Below, one piece after another: positions 6,931-16,571 of a stretch of DNA of 32,735 nucleotides. Under the pieces are notes generated by a model. That model was not told the origin of the DNA, did no database searches, and was given only the letters and a program-made list of their open reading frames with translations. The stretch covers positions 1 through 32,735 of the forward strand of contig JAADHF010000019.1 in the NCBI GenBank assembly GCA_013151965.1, given 5' to 3'. The DNA is from Spirochaetota bacterium. GTDB lineage: Bacteria > Spirochaetota > Spirochaetia > SZUA-6. The position numbers and the translations under genes were made by a program. The first letter of the stretch is position 1, and every line of letters begins with the position of its first letter.

Positions 6931-8412
6931 GTGATGAAAGTCAGAGTTCGATATGCCCCTTCACCGACAGGATATCAGCATATAGGCGGAGTGCGGACGG
7001 CACTCTTTAATTATCTGTTTGCCCGTGTAAATAACGGGACTTTTATTTTAAGAATAGAAGACACCGACCGTACCCGTTACAGGGAAGATGCCCTTGAAGA
7101 TATCTATGAAACATTCCAATGGCTCGGATTTCACTGGGACGAAGGTCCTGATGTCGGAGGGGATTACGGCCCCTATTTTCAGTCCCGCCGGATAGAAATT
7201 TATAGAGAATATGCGGATAAACTCATAAATACAGGACAGGCATATTACTGTTACTGCCCGCAGGAGAGACTTGCACGGATACGCAGGATGCAGACTGCAA
7301 ATAAAATGGCTCCGGGATATGACAGGAACTGCAGAAATATTACCGAAGGGGAAAGGAAAGAATATGAAGATAAAGGGATTAAACCTGTAATCAGGTTTAA
7401 GGTTCCCCTTAAGGGAAGTACGGTTTTTCATGATAAACTTTTAGGGGATATAGAAACCCCCAACGAAGATATTAATCCGGATCCGGTTCTTCTTAAATCC
7501 GACGGATATCCCACGTATCATCTTGCCAATGTCATCGATGACCATCTTATGCTGATTACCCATATATTAAGGGCACAGGAGTGGATACCTTCGGGACCTC
7601 TGCACGTGCTTATATATAGGGCTTTCGGCTGGGAGCCTCCGGAATACTGCCATCTTCCGATGGTAATGGGAAAGGACGGGCAGAAGTTATCTAAACGGCA
7701 CGGTGCAACAAGTGTCCGGGAATTTAAAAAAAACGGGTACCTGCCGGAAGCCCTGATAAATTATATTTCATTACTCGGATGGTCCTATGATGATGCAAGA
7801 GAAATTTTCGGCCTTGATGAACTGGAGAAAATATTTTCTCTGGAACGGCTTAATAAAGCCCCGGCTGTATTTGATTATAAAAAACTTGAATGGTTTAACG
7901 GTATTTACATACGTAAGAGGAGTAAAGAGGATATAAAGAAAATGATTATGCCCTTTCTGATAGAAGACGGCATTGTGAGGGATCCGCTTACTGAGGAGGA
8001 GGAAAAACTCATAGACGGTGCGGTTCCTCTGATTCAGGAACGGCTGAGGCTGCTCTCCGATGCACCGAAACTTGTACGGTTTCTATTCGGAGAAATAGAT
8101 CGGTATAATATCGAAGAAATTATACCAAAACGTCTTAACAGGGAAAAAACACTTAATGTTATTCATGAGGTAAGAAAAATTCTTGTCGATTTCGGAGAGT
8201 ATTCGGACGAAGAGAACGAAATGAGGTTCAGAGGATTGGCAGATAAGTTAGGGGTTAAACTCGGTGATATTTTAATGCCCCTCCGGGTTGCAGTAACCGG
8301 CACCCGCGTTTCGCCTCCTCTTTTCGGTTTAATCAAACTGATCGGGCTTAAGAAAGTGCTGAAAAGGGTCGATTCCGTTATTTCCCTTCTGGAAAACCAG
8401 AGCAGTGAGTGA
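6931..8412 (+). CDS. gltX: Glutamyl-tRNA synthetase
   Basis: The 493-residue class I synthetase charges tRNA-Glu with glutamate in the cytoplasm. The N-terminus RYAPSPTGYQHIGG carries the HIGH-type motif (HIGG, 17-20). The KMSKS-type loop is KLSKR (252-256), followed by the helical anticodon-binding region that fills the C-terminus. The length is normal for bacterial GltX. The start is GTG 6931, 10 bases after GGGAG, or the adjacent ATG 6934; the two differ by one residue. It is the first of three aminoacyl-tRNA synthetase genes in a row. Whether it also charges tRNA-Gln (a non-discriminating enzyme) cannot be decided here. Confidence 0.96.
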   Translation: MMKVRVRYAPSPTGYQHIGGVRTALFNYLFARVNNGTFILRIEDTDRTRYREDALEDIYETFQWLGFHWDEGPDVGGDYGPYFQSRRIEIYREYADKLINTGQAYYCYCPQERLARIRRMQTANKMAPGYDRNCRNITEGERKEYEDKGIKPVIRFKVPLKGSTVFHDKLLGDIETPNEDINPDPVLLKSDGYPTYHLANVIDDHLMLITHILRAQEWIPSGPLHVLIYRAFGWEPPEYCHLPMVMGKDGQKLSKRHGATSVREFKKNGYLPEALINYISLLGWSYDDAREIFGLDELEKIFSLERLNKAPAVFDYKKLEWFNGIYIRKRSKEDIKKMIMPFLIEDGIVRDPLTEEEEKLIDGAVPLIQERLRLLSDAPKLVRFLFGEIDRYNIEEIIPKRLNREKTLNVIHEVRKILVDFGEYSDEENEMRFRGLADKLGVKLGDILMPLRVAVTGTRVSPPLFGLIKLIGLKKVLKRVDSVISLLENQSSE

Positions 8413-8498
8413 AATTAAAAAGTCTGCTTTGTTTTAAGGATTACTTTCAGGAAATTGTAGAAAAAATATTAAGGATATTACTTTAAGGAGAAAATGAA

Positions 8499-9848
8499 AT
8501 GGAAAAAACTGCCGGCATATCCGGTGTAACAATGGATAAACTCGTATCGTTATGCAAAAGACGCGGTTTTGTTTTTCAGTCCAGTGAAATATACGGAGGG
8601 CTCTCTTCCGCATGGGATTACGGTCCTCTTGGTGTGGAACTTAAAAAGCGGATACAGAACTTCTGGTGGAAGGAAATGACTCAGTTAAATGACAATATTG
8701 TCGGGATCGATGCGGCAATAATGATGCATCCGAAGGTGTGGGAGGCATCCGGGCATGTTGAAAATTTTACGGATCCTTTGGTTGATTGTAAAAAATGCAG
8801 GCAGCGCTTCAGGGCGGACCAGATACCGGAAGAGAACCTTATAAAGCATATATGTCCCGAGTGCGGAGGGGAGCTTACGGAACCCCGCCAGTTTAATCTT
8901 ATGTTTAAAACCAATATCGGTCCTGTGGAGAATGATGCTTCCGTTGTTTACCTGCGGCCGGAAACAGCGCAGGGAATATATGTAAATTTTAGAAATGTTC
9001 TGCAGACGAGCAGGGTAAAAATACCCTTCGGAATAGCACAGGTGGGTAAAGCCTTCCGTAATGAGATAACCACTAAGAATTTTATCTTTCGAACCTGCGA
9101 ATTCGAACAGATGGAGATGCAGTACTTTATACATCCCTCCGAGGATGAAAAGTGGTTCGAATACTGGAAGGAGAAGCGGTTCGGTTACTATAAAAAACTG
9201 GGCATACGTGAGGAAAAACTTCGTTTTCATCAACACGGGCCGGGCGAACTTGCCCATTATGCGAAGAAGGCATTTGATATCGAGTACGAATTCCCGTTCG
9301 GATGGAAGGAATTGGAAGGTGTTCACAACAGAACCGATTATGATTTAAAGCGTCATATAGAATATTCGGGCAAGGATTTATCATACCTGGATGACCAGTC
9401 CAGGGAGCGTTATGTTCCGTATATAATAGAAACATCTGCCGGACTAACGAGAACTGTGCTTGTTGTTTTAAGCGATGCATACGATGAAGAAGATGTGGAA
9501 GGTGAAAAGCGTGTTGTTATGAGGTTTCATCCGAAACTTGCACCTGTTACCGCAGCGGTTTTTCCCCTGGTAAAAAAGGACGGTCTTTCTGAAATTGCAC
9601 ACAATATCGAGGAAGATTTAAGAGAACATTTTACGACCTTTTATGATCAGGGCGGTGCTATCGGCAGAAGGTACAGGAGGCAGGATGAAATAGGAACTCC
9701 ATTCTGTATTACAGTGGATTATCAGACAAAAGAGGATAAGACGGTAACATTGCGTTTCAGAGATTCCATGGAGCAGATCAGGGTGCCGGTGGGTGAAATA
9801 CCCGCACGTATAGGCAAGGAAATTGCAGATTACAGGAGGAAAGAGTAG
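8499..9848 (+). CDS. glyQS: Glycyl-tRNA synthetase, dimeric (alpha2) type
   Basis: The 449-residue class II synthetase is the single-chain homodimeric type shared with archaea, eukaryotes and several bacterial phyla, not the alpha2-beta2 GlyQ/GlyS form. Class II cues are the N-terminal KRRGFVFQSSEIYGG and SAWDYGPLG segments, FRNEITT and RTCEFEQME in the catalytic core, and an HGxx-type anticodon domain at the end. Cysteine pairs C97/C100 and C119/C122 form a probable zinc knuckle inside the insertion. AAGGAG precedes the ATG. The stop codon overlaps the tyrS start by one base. Adjacency to gltX is, from memory, also seen in Treponema. Confidence 0.95.
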   Translation: MEKTAGISGVTMDKLVSLCKRRGFVFQSSEIYGGLSSAWDYGPLGVELKKRIQNFWWKEMTQLNDNIVGIDAAIMMHPKVWEASGHVENFTDPLVDCKKCRQRFRADQIPEENLIKHICPECGGELTEPRQFNLMFKTNIGPVENDASVVYLRPETAQGIYVNFRNVLQTSRVKIPFGIAQVGKAFRNEITTKNFIFRTCEFEQMEMQYFIHPSEDEKWFEYWKEKRFGYYKKLGIREEKLRFHQHGPGELAHYAKKAFDIEYEFPFGWKELEGVHNRTDYDLKRHIEYSGKDLSYLDDQSRERYVPYIIETSAGLTRTVLVVLSDAYDEEDVEGEKRVVMRFHPKLAPVTAAVFPLVKKDGLSEIAHNIEEDLREHFTTFYDQGGAIGRRYRRQDEIGTPFCITVDYQTKEDKTVTLRFRDSMEQIRVPVGEIPARIGKEIADYRRKE

Positions 9849-11077
9849 TGGGAGGTTTCGAAGTTCTTAAGGAACGAGGGTTTATAAGCCAATGCTCCAA
9901 TGAAGAGGCATTAAAAAAACAGCTGGATTCCGAAAGAACAACTTTTTACGCAGGCTTCGACCCCACAGGCAGAAGTCTCCATGTAGGCCATCTTGTGCCT
10001 CTCTTTGCCATGGCTCATCTCCAGAGAGCAGGCCACAGGGCGATTGCACTTATAGGCGGCGGAACAGCCAGGATAGGAGACCCTTCGGGCAAAACCGAAA
10101 CCCGAAGGATACTTTCGCTGGAAACAATAGAGGAGAATTCTTTACGGTTTAAAAAACAGATATCACGGTTTATCACATTGGGAGATGATAAAGGAATTAT
10201 AGCCGATAATGCGGAATGGCTGGCAGGTTTAAACTATATAGAATTCCTAAGGGATATAGGAAGACATTTTTCCGTTAACAGAATGCTTAGTTTCGAAACC
10301 TATAAAATGAGGCTCGAAAAGGGGCTTTCTTTTATCGAGTTCAACTACCAGATACTGCAGTCCTATGATTTTCTTACACTTTTTAGAAAGTACGGGTGCA
10401 TGCTGCAGATGGGCGGTGATGATCAATGGGGAAACATTGTTGCCGGAATAGAACTTATACGGCGTATAGAGAGAAAAGAAGTTTTTGCCCTTACTGCCCC
10501 GCTGATAACAAGGTCCGACGGGAAAAAAATGGGGAAAACAGAAAAAGGAGCTCTGTTTCTGGATTCCGGTATGGTAAGCCCCTATGAATTTTATCAGTAC
10601 TGGATAAACATACCGGATAAGGATGTGGAAAAACTCCTTATGCTTTTTACCTTTCTTCCGGAAGAAGAGATTAAGGAACTCGGGAGCCTTCGCGGTAAGG
10701 AGATTAACCGGGCAAAGGAAGTTCTTGCCTTCGAACTGACTTCTATTGTGCATGGGAAAGAGGAAGCTGAAAAAATTAAAAACATTTCTCAGGCGGTATT
10801 CGGAAAGTCGAAGAGTAATGAATTAGCAGGCATGCCTTCCGGGGAAGTTAAAGAAAGTATATTAAAAAAGGGAATAAATGTTATAGATTTATTTGCAGGC
10901 ACGTCTCTGTGTTCATCCAGAGGTGAAGCAAGAAGACTTGTTATTCAGGGAGGTGCATATATAAACGGAACAAAGGTGGATTCGGTAGATGATGTTGCGG
11001 ACTTGCATTCTGTAAATAAAGGGGAAATAATGTTAAGGGCAGGTAAAAAGAGGTATTTCAGGATAATTGTAAAGTAG
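9848..11077 (+). CDS. tyrS: Tyrosyl-tRNA synthetase
   Basis: The 409-residue class I enzyme activates tyrosine for protein synthesis. HVGH at residues 45-48 (GRSLHVGHL) is the HIGH motif and KMGKT at 227-231 the KMSKS motif. A C-terminal S4-like RNA-binding domain (about 345-405, including RRLVIQGGAYING) contacts the tRNA. It starts with GTG 9848 in a TAGTG one-base overlap with the glyQS stop. Its ribosome site AGGAGG lies inside the glyQS end, so the two are translationally coupled. The length is typical of the TyrRS class found in Bacillus and E. coli. Confidence 0.96.
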   Translation: MGGFEVLKERGFISQCSNEEALKKQLDSERTTFYAGFDPTGRSLHVGHLVPLFAMAHLQRAGHRAIALIGGGTARIGDPSGKTETRRILSLETIEENSLRFKKQISRFITLGDDKGIIADNAEWLAGLNYIEFLRDIGRHFSVNRMLSFETYKMRLEKGLSFIEFNYQILQSYDFLTLFRKYGCMLQMGGDDQWGNIVAGIELIRRIERKEVFALTAPLITRSDGKKMGKTEKGALFLDSGMVSPYEFYQYWINIPDKDVEKLLMLFTFLPEEEIKELGSLRGKEINRAKEVLAFELTSIVHGKEEAEKIKNISQAVFGKSKSNELAGMPSGEVKESILKKGINVIDLFAGTSLCSSRGEARRLVIQGGAYINGTKVDSVDDVADLHSVNKGEIMLRAGKKRYFRIIVK

Positions 11078-11083
11078 AAGAAG

Positions 11084-11656
11084 ATGAAAGGCAGAATAAA
11101 AAGAACAAAACTGTCGCGGTTTTTATGGATTTTCGGGCGGCCGCTGCATCCGGTACGTTCTGTTTTTGCCGTAACAGGGGCTTTGCTTTTGTCACTGCCG
11201 AGCTTTATAGTCTATATAAGGTTTCGTTATATAGGTCTCCTTGTATTTGTCATATACCCTTTAATGTTCCTTTTTGCCCATCTTGTATGGTTCAGGCTTC
11301 CTTTTGTTAAAAAGAATGTCCGCTGGCTTCTCTTTCTGTTTACCCTGACTATTATTATTGCCCTGGCGGCAGGCTTTCTGTTTATGATCTGCAGGCAGAA
11401 TGGTATTTTAAGGGCGGCTGTATCTATCCGACCGAATATAAGCAAAGCTGAAGTCAGCTGGCTGACCTGGCTGAAAAATGAATTTAAAGGAAATTTTACA
11501 AATATAAGCCTGTATTTTTTTCTTCCTTCCCTTTTTGCCGCCTTTATATATACGGCATTGCTCTTTATCGCTCTAAAAATTTACAGGACAGGAAGAGCTG
11601 CATGGTACCGTAAATTAAAATCCGGAAAAGGAAAGCATAAAAGTATAAACGGTTAA
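11084..11656 (+). CDS. Small four-helix membrane protein, function unknown
   Basis: I do not recognise the family. The 190-residue product begins with a basic stretch, then has four predicted membrane helices at about 22-45, 49-70, 81-103 and 141-167, and ends in a Lys/Arg-rich cytoplasmic tail. The loop between helices three and four (about 104-140) is the only sizeable soluble part. It starts six bases after tyrS and is presumably co-transcribed with it. The ribosome site is weak (AGAAG), which fits low expression by readthrough. Confidence 0.7.
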   Translation: MKGRIKRTKLSRFLWIFGRPLHPVRSVFAVTGALLLSLPSFIVYIRFRYIGLLVFVIYPLMFLFAHLVWFRLPFVKKNVRWLLFLFTLTIIIALAAGFLFMICRQNGILRAAVSIRPNISKAEVSWLTWLKNEFKGNFTNISLYFFLPSLFAAFIYTALLFIALKIYRTGRAAWYRKLKSGKGKHKSING

Positions 11657-11675
11657 CCGTTAAAGAGGCTTTTTA
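11648..11675 (+). terminator. Weak stem with T-run at the end of the tyrS transcript
   Basis: AACGG-TTAA-CCGTT (11648-11661) overlaps the stop codon of the preceding gene, and a run of five T follows at 11670-11674. The stem is only five pairs and the T-run is eight bases away, so termination would be inefficient. A second palindrome TATACA-ATC-TGTATA lies at 11674-11688, between this gene and the convergent sfsA. Confidence 0.3.
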
Positions 11676-11727
11676 TACAATCTGTATACTTTGACAGGTT
11701 TAAAAGATTTTAAGATCCCGGAAGACA

Positions 11728-12849
11728 TTACTGTAATGCTTTATCGTGTCTGTAAAGAAATAATAAATTTAAGAATTTCGAATCCTTTTCCGGATCTTCG
11801 CGGAAGTAAAAGAGATGAGAACCGCATTTGCAGCCGGAAGAGCCGAAACCGGGAATGGAATTATCCGCTGTTTCCGCCACTGCCTGCGCAAGGCTGCATT
11901 CCAGCCTTTTTGTGGTCCTAATGGGGTATGCTTTTATTTTTTCCGCTTCGGATGTAAGAAAATCGATATGCCAGTGTTTTTTCTTGAACTTCCTTAAGTG
12001 GCGGGCGATTCTCTTTTCCAGGTTCTTAAGAGCCGAACCGGTGTAGATATAGTATCCCGGCTCGAGTATAATTTCTCCCAGGCTGCCGGGTTCTATTATC
12101 TTTCTGTTTACAGTATGAATAATAAGCAGGTACACACCCCCTGCCGGAAGATTGGCGGAAAGACGCCTGATATTAAAGGGCAGATTAAAGTTTTTTACCA
12201 TTACGTTTCCGTCAGCTTCGGTGCAGATGGAAACGCAGTGGTATTTTAATCCGCCAGCGAGCTTAAGCATGGCTTTACTGAAATTAAAATCCGTATGCAT
12301 ATTGGGCATAAATTCCAGAGCATCAGGGTTCATTACAACGAACAGGATATGCCCTTCGCTTTTTGCGCCGCGGTCTTTAATGCCCGCTAATTCCATCATG
12401 TGTTTTAAGCCTCTTTTCGTGGGGGCATCGGGAAACATTGCAAGTTCTCTTTCCACAAGGGTGCAGGCTTTGACTTCCAGATATATTTCGATATCCCGTT
12501 CTGTCAGTTTAAAGTCTATTCTTGATCTGCCGAGTAAAACTTCCCGCCTGAGGTGTTTATATTCGGGAAAAAGTTCCGGAATAATAAGGTTTTCAGCTAT
12601 GCTGTTAGCACGTGCTGAATACAGCGGTATTACCTTCCCGCTGTAATAGGCTCCCACAACTGTATAGGCCGTTTTTCGTTTTGCACCGGTACTCTTTTCG
12701 AGTATAAGCCTTCTGCCGGAAGTAAATATTTCGATAAGTCTTCCGGGGTTCGGGCAGTAAGCATCTATTATTTTGGAACCTGCAGATGCTTTTACCATAT
12801 ATCTGTTGGGACGCTCCAGGAAGACAGCTTCTTTGGAGTTACGGAACAT
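11728..12849 (-). CDS. sfsA: SfsA nuclease-like protein fused to a C-terminal DUF123 (GIY-YIG-like) domain
   Basis: The 373-residue protein joins two domains. Residues 1-230 are SfsA, with NPGRLIE near 34-40 and the PD-(D/E)xK-type residues D112 and E125-x-K127. Residues 236-350 match DUF123: GGVYLL, GYYIYTGSALKNLEKR, the HWHID segment and FGSSGCKCGSHLFYF. SfsA was named for maltose effects in E. coli but is now treated as a DNA/RNA nuclease or DNA-binding protein. DUF123 is GIY-YIG-related and is sometimes found as a stand-alone protein. SfsA alone is about 230 residues, so this is a real fusion in one uninterrupted frame. It is seven bases downstream of a lipoprotein gene and probably co-transcribed. 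Activity is not established. Confidence 0.88.
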   Translation of the reverse strand: MFRNSKEAVFLERPNRYMVKASAGSKIIDAYCPNPGRLIEIFTSGRRLILEKSTGAKRKTAYTVVGAYYSGKVIPLYSARANSIAENLIIPELFPEYKHLRREVLLGRSRIDFKLTERDIEIYLEVKACTLVERELAMFPDAPTKRGLKHMMELAGIKDRGAKSEGHILFVVMNPDALEFMPNMHTDFNFSKAMLKLAGGLKYHCVSICTEADGNVMVKNFNLPFNIRRLSANLPAGGVYLLIIHTVNRKIIEPGSLGEIILEPGYYIYTGSALKNLEKRIARHLRKFKKKHWHIDFLTSEAEKIKAYPIRTTKRLECSLAQAVAETADNSIPGFGSSGCKCGSHLFYFREDPEKDSKFLNLLFLYRHDKALQ

Positions 12850-12856
12850 CTTCAGT

Positions 12857-13486
12857 TTATCTGCCTCTGTAAAGTGCTTCGACGTCGGCTCTGCTGCCGC
12901 GGAAGACGGGGTATTTATCTATTATCTGTAATTTTAAATTCCTGTTGTTATTATTCTCCGAAAAGAGATGGTTCCACGTGTTTATAAAGATAAGAGGTCT
13001 GTTTCCTCTTAATGTAAAAGATGAAAATCTGACTGTTTCAGAGTAGTGTTTTACATCCTTTGTAAAAAAGGTCTGATTTTTAGAATAAGTTGTGGGGAAA
13101 ACAACCTCTGCCGGAAATCCGTCTTTAATATCACTCTGTTTTGCATAGCGGTATTCAAAGGTTTCGACATCCTCTGTCCGTTTGTATTTAAAACGCCTGT
13201 AAATGTCATAAATAAAATCCTTAAAAGCAGAAGGGTGGTCTTCGTCTGCAAATACAACTGTAACGGAAAGAATATGAGCTCCGGAATTATCGAAGAAAAC
13301 AGCTTTGATTCCGTTTTTTTTATCGGCTTCGGGAAGAACAAAAACAGGCATGGCCTTTAACGTGAAGGTCTGCGGAACCGGGCTTGCGGTTCTTTCGAAA
13401 TCGGGAGAAGTTACACAACCGGAAAATGCGATAGAAATCGACAGGACAAGGACAAAAGGAATAACTGCAGAAAAATATTTTTTCAT
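12857..13486 (-). CDS. Lipoprotein of unknown function
   Basis: The 209-residue protein starts with a lipoprotein signal peptide: MKKY, a hydrophobic core, then FSGC with the acylated Cys at residue 24. Phe at -3 is outside the strict E. coli lipobox but fits the relaxed spirochaetal lipobox. The mature part has no recognisable domain and is rich in aromatic and charged residues. GGGAGGAG lies just upstream of the ATG. It would be matured by Lgt, signal peptidase II and Lnt, and two Lnt genes lie within 6 kb. It sits between the HAD phosphatase and sfsA genes on the same strand. Confidence 0.8.
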   Translation of the reverse strand: MKKYFSAVIPFVLVLSISIAFSGCVTSPDFERTASPVPQTFTLKAMPVFVLPEADKKNGIKAVFFDNSGAHILSVTVVFADEDHPSAFKDFIYDIYRRFKYKRTEDVETFEYRYAKQSDIKDGFPAEVVFPTTYSKNQTFFTKDVKHYSETVRFSSFTLRGNRPLIFINTWNHLFSENNNNRNLKLQIIDKYPVFRGSRADVEALYRGR

Positions 13487-13565
13487 GGAAACTCCTCCCG
13501 ATTCTATATTAATGTGCTGTTCTTGCCTCTTATATGTTTCCGCCGGAACCTCTTATTTCTTTATT

Positions 13566-14402
13566 TTATGCCCGGCAGCTGATTTGTTCCAGGTAATTTA
13601 AAACACCATGGTTATCGGGTCCGGAAACGATACTTTCGGATATTTCTATAAGTTCCTTCGGTGAATTCTCGATTGTAACGGGATGTCCGGCCGCGGCAAG
13701 CATCGGTATGTCATTTAAATCATTGCCGAAAACGTAGATATCTTCGCGCTTTATATTGTTTTTTTCGGCCAGTTTTTTTACGGGAACCCCTTTGTTAATG
13801 GACTGTGAGCCTGCTGTTATCCAGTATGAATTTTCATTATACGAGTGGACAAATGCTACGGAGTATAAACCTTTAATGTTGTTTAATTCTCCGGCAAGCT
13901 GTACCGCGTTTTCGGAGTTATCGGAACACCCGAAAACCGAGACGAAATCCTTCGAGTCGAATTCCAACAGGGATTCAACCTGAATTCTCCTGTCCCCGTC
14001 CACACTGAATATTTCGAGAAGTTCCCTGTTCGGAAATCTAAACGTCTCATTAAAGGTCTTATCATTATTATGCAGGCCGCCCTGGAAAACGGGGTCAATT
14101 TTGTGCTTTAAAAATAATTCGTATATTTCTTTAATAAGCCCTTCCGGCATAGAAACCTCATATATGATATCTTTTCCGGGAAATCCGGCAAGTGCAACGC
14201 CATTGGAAAAAGATCCGTAAAAAGGAAAATCCAGCGGCTTAAACACAAACTTCGAATATGCGTATGTTCTTCCCGTATTAAAAAGAATGATATCACCCTT
14301 ATCTGTGAACCTTCTAAGCAGAGAAATGAGCCTCTCTTCGATTCTGTGCTGCTCTATTAAAATTGTACCGTCGAGATCCAGTGAAATAAGCTTTTGTCCC
14401 AT
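13566..14402 (-). CDS. HAD-superfamily hydrolase, Cof type
   Basis: The 278-residue phosphatase has HAD motif I at LISLDLDGT (6-14), motif II near ILFNTGR, and the late motif III/IV region VFGNDLNDIPML, which supplies the Mg-binding aspartates. A long C2-type cap domain lies between, as in Cof-like sugar-phosphate phosphatases. The frame is open to a TTG at 14465. I chose ATG 14402 because it puts motif I about nine residues from the N-terminus, as in the family; neither start has a good ribosome site. Substrate unknown. It is divergent from lnt copy 1 and is probably the first gene of a minus-strand group with the lipoprotein and sfsA. Confidence 0.88.
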   Translation of the reverse strand: MGQKLISLDLDGTILIEQHRIEERLISLLRRFTDKGDIILFNTGRTYAYSKFVFKPLDFPFYGSFSNGVALAGFPGKDIIYEVSMPEGLIKEIYELFLKHKIDPVFQGGLHNNDKTFNETFRFPNRELLEIFSVDGDRRIQVESLLEFDSKDFVSVFGCSDNSENAVQLAGELNNIKGLYSVAFVHSYNENSYWITAGSQSINKGVPVKKLAEKNNIKREDIYVFGNDLNDIPMLAAAGHPVTIENSPKELIEISESIVSGPDNHGVLNYLEQISCRA

Positions 14403-14483
14403 AAGGGACACTTTGGCAAGAATCTTCGATCTTGTCAAAGGAAAGCTTGAAAAAAGTGTTCTCAAATTATATGCTGTCTATCC

Positions 14484-16571
14484 ATGAAGAAGCGTGTGTC
14501 GATTCTACAATTACTTGCAATAATGATTATAATCACAGTCTTGCTCGAAGCCGGTCTCCCTTTTTTAAAGCAGCTTAAAGGATTATCTCAGGGTTTTTTG
14601 TTTGGAATTCTTTATTCCGGCATACTCTTGCTGTACATTCTCGAGGCGGTTTTTTTTCTGTTAAGAAAGTCGGCACGAAGCAGTTTTATACTGTTTTATT
14701 TTCCGGAAATTGTTTTTATTATCACTCTTCTTTTCTTTATGTTTTCCTATATATTTGCATCGAATGCGAACATGGATTATGTACAGCGGTTTATTGCCAG
14801 CAGCGGAAAATTAAATCTCGCATTAGATACGCATGTGGAGAGAATACACTCGAGCCTTCAGTTTCTGCCGTTACTGGCTGTTAATTTTATTATTATGATT
14901 TTTCTGCGTCTGCGGTTTAAAATTCTCTCGGCAGAGGCATTCGGCAGAAACCCTGTTTTCGGAAGGTGGGCTATTTTCTGGGTCCTTGCATCCGGATTTC
15001 TATATACGGTTTCTTTTCCGTCTTTTATCAGCCTTTATGGTTTTCCGTATATTGCATGGGTATCGCTTGTTCCGCTGTTTCTTGTAATAAGATTTTCTTC
15101 CTTCAGGCGGGCTGTTTTTTACGGTGTTTCTTTCGGCATTATTCAGACCATGCTTACAAATTACTGGCTCGGAACCTTCCAGCTTTTATCCCTCCAGGTT
15201 GTTTCCATATTTTACCTGATATTCTATCTGCTTTTTATGATTCCTGCGGTATGGATGTTTCGTATATTTAAAGGTTCGCCTTTAAGGTTTCTGGTTTTTC
15301 CCGTATCCTGGGTTCTGTTTGATTTTCTGCGTTCATCCGGGTTTTTGGGATACCCATGGGGAATGCTCGGTGTAAGTCAGTACGGTTTTTCTGCTCTTAT
15401 ACAGAGTGCCTCGATAACAGGTGTATGGGGCATTACCTTTGTAGTGATTCTTGCCAACTCCGTTATTTCTGAGATTATAGATGTAACTCTGTTTCCGAAA
15501 GTTCCGAATCAGCCATTTTCCGGTAAAAAGAAATACTTAATGCCCGGTGTAATTACTTTTATTTCCTTATTTATGGTTTCTGTAATCGGCGGTTCCGTTT
15601 ATCTGGCATACGGCAGCAGGAAGAATGGTCCTGCTAATAGTGAACGCGTAGTACGTGTTGCATTGATTCAGCAGAATTCGGATCCCCGTAAAAACGATTA
15701 CGAAGACACTTTTAGAAGGCTTGTCCGGTTAACAAATGAATCCATGAAATATAAACCTGATCTTGTAGCATGGTCGGAAACGGCGTTTGTTCCGAATATA
15801 AGACGCTGGAGTAAGTATGATCCGGATAAATATCCGCTTGCGAAACTGGTAAAACAGTTTCTTGCTTATCAAAAAAGTTTAAATGAATGGCTGCTTACCG
15901 GCAATGATGACTATACTCTTGTAAAGGAAAAGGACAGTTCGGGAAAGATCAAAACGGAGCGGCTGGATTTTAACGCTTCCATACTTTTTTCCCCTGACGG
16001 CAGACGTGTTGCAACATACCATAAAATCAGACTTGTTCCGTTTACAGAATCTTTTCCATATAAAAAGCAGTTCCCCTTTATCTATAATCTGCTTATTAAT
16101 TTTGATGTATATCTGTGGGAGCCGGGCAAAAAACGGGTGGTATTTAAACATCCGAAATTTAAATTTTCCACACCGATATGTTTCGAAGATGCTTTTCCTC
16201 AGGATGTGAGAAAATTCGTACTGGCCGGTGCTGAGGTTATAATAAATATATCCAATGATTACTGGTCATTAACCAGAATAGAAGCAAAACAGCATTTTAT
16301 TAACTCGATTTTTCGTACTGTGGAAAACAGAAGGCCGTTACTGCGTTCTACCGCATCAGGTGTAACGGCTTATGTCGATATAAGAGGTAAAGTAATTAAA
16401 CAGGCCCCCTACTATAAACAGGCGTTTCTGATTGTGGATGTTCCGATAAAGAAGGAAAACACAACTCTTTATACAAGGTACGGCGACTGGTTTCCCTATC
16501 TTATGCTGTTTATGGTTATACTTTTTTCCGTTTTTGCACTTAAGTGTATAATAGTCAGAAAGAATGGATGA
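14484..16571 (+). CDS. lnt: Apolipoprotein N-acyltransferase, copy 1 (N-terminally extended)
   Basis: Lnt adds the third acyl chain to the N-terminal Cys of lipoproteins at the inner membrane. The nitrilase-like catalytic triad is complete: E432 (AWSETAF), K514 (HKIRLVPF) and C566 (TPICFED). The Lys-to-Cys distance of 52 residues equals that in E. coli Lnt. At 695 residues it is much longer than the usual 510 or so. The excess is an N-terminal block of about 150 residues with four extra hydrophobic segments before the canonical membrane domain. No ribosome site is evident before ATG 14484. Its stop overlaps the next start (ATGA). A second lnt lies 1.4 kb downstream. Confidence 0.93.
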   Translation: MKKRVSILQLLAIMIIITVLLEAGLPFLKQLKGLSQGFLFGILYSGILLLYILEAVFFLLRKSARSSFILFYFPEIVFIITLLFFMFSYIFASNANMDYVQRFIASSGKLNLALDTHVERIHSSLQFLPLLAVNFIIMIFLRLRFKILSAEAFGRNPVFGRWAIFWVLASGFLYTVSFPSFISLYGFPYIAWVSLVPLFLVIRFSSFRRAVFYGVSFGIIQTMLTNYWLGTFQLLSLQVVSIFYLIFYLLFMIPAVWMFRIFKGSPLRFLVFPVSWVLFDFLRSSGFLGYPWGMLGVSQYGFSALIQSASITGVWGITFVVILANSVISEIIDVTLFPKVPNQPFSGKKKYLMPGVITFISLFMVSVIGGSVYLAYGSRKNGPANSERVVRVALIQQNSDPRKNDYEDTFRRLVRLTNESMKYKPDLVAWSETAFVPNIRRWSKYDPDKYPLAKLVKQFLAYQKSLNEWLLTGNDDYTLVKEKDSSGKIKTERLDFNASILFSPDGRRVATYHKIRLVPFTESFPYKKQFPFIYNLLINFDVYLWEPGKKRVVFKHPKFKFSTPICFEDAFPQDVRKFVLAGAEVIINISNDYWSLTRIEAKQHFINSIFRTVENRRPLLRSTASGVTAYVDIRGKVIKQAPYYKQAFLIVDVPIKKENTTLYTRYGDWFPYLMLFMVILFSVFALKCIIVRKNG

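Noticed and set aside
8685-9326. A 213-codon open frame on the minus strand inside glyQS
   Set aside because: It is wholly opposite a canonical synthetase domain and has no ribosome site or family resemblance.
12152-12646. A 164-codon open frame on the plus strand opposite sfsA
   Set aside because: The SfsA-DUF123 frame carries clear motifs; this is its shadow.
14403-14465. Extension of the HAD phosphatase to TTG 14465
   Set aside because: It would put HAD motif I at residue 27 or later with no ribosome site; ATG 14402 fits the family.
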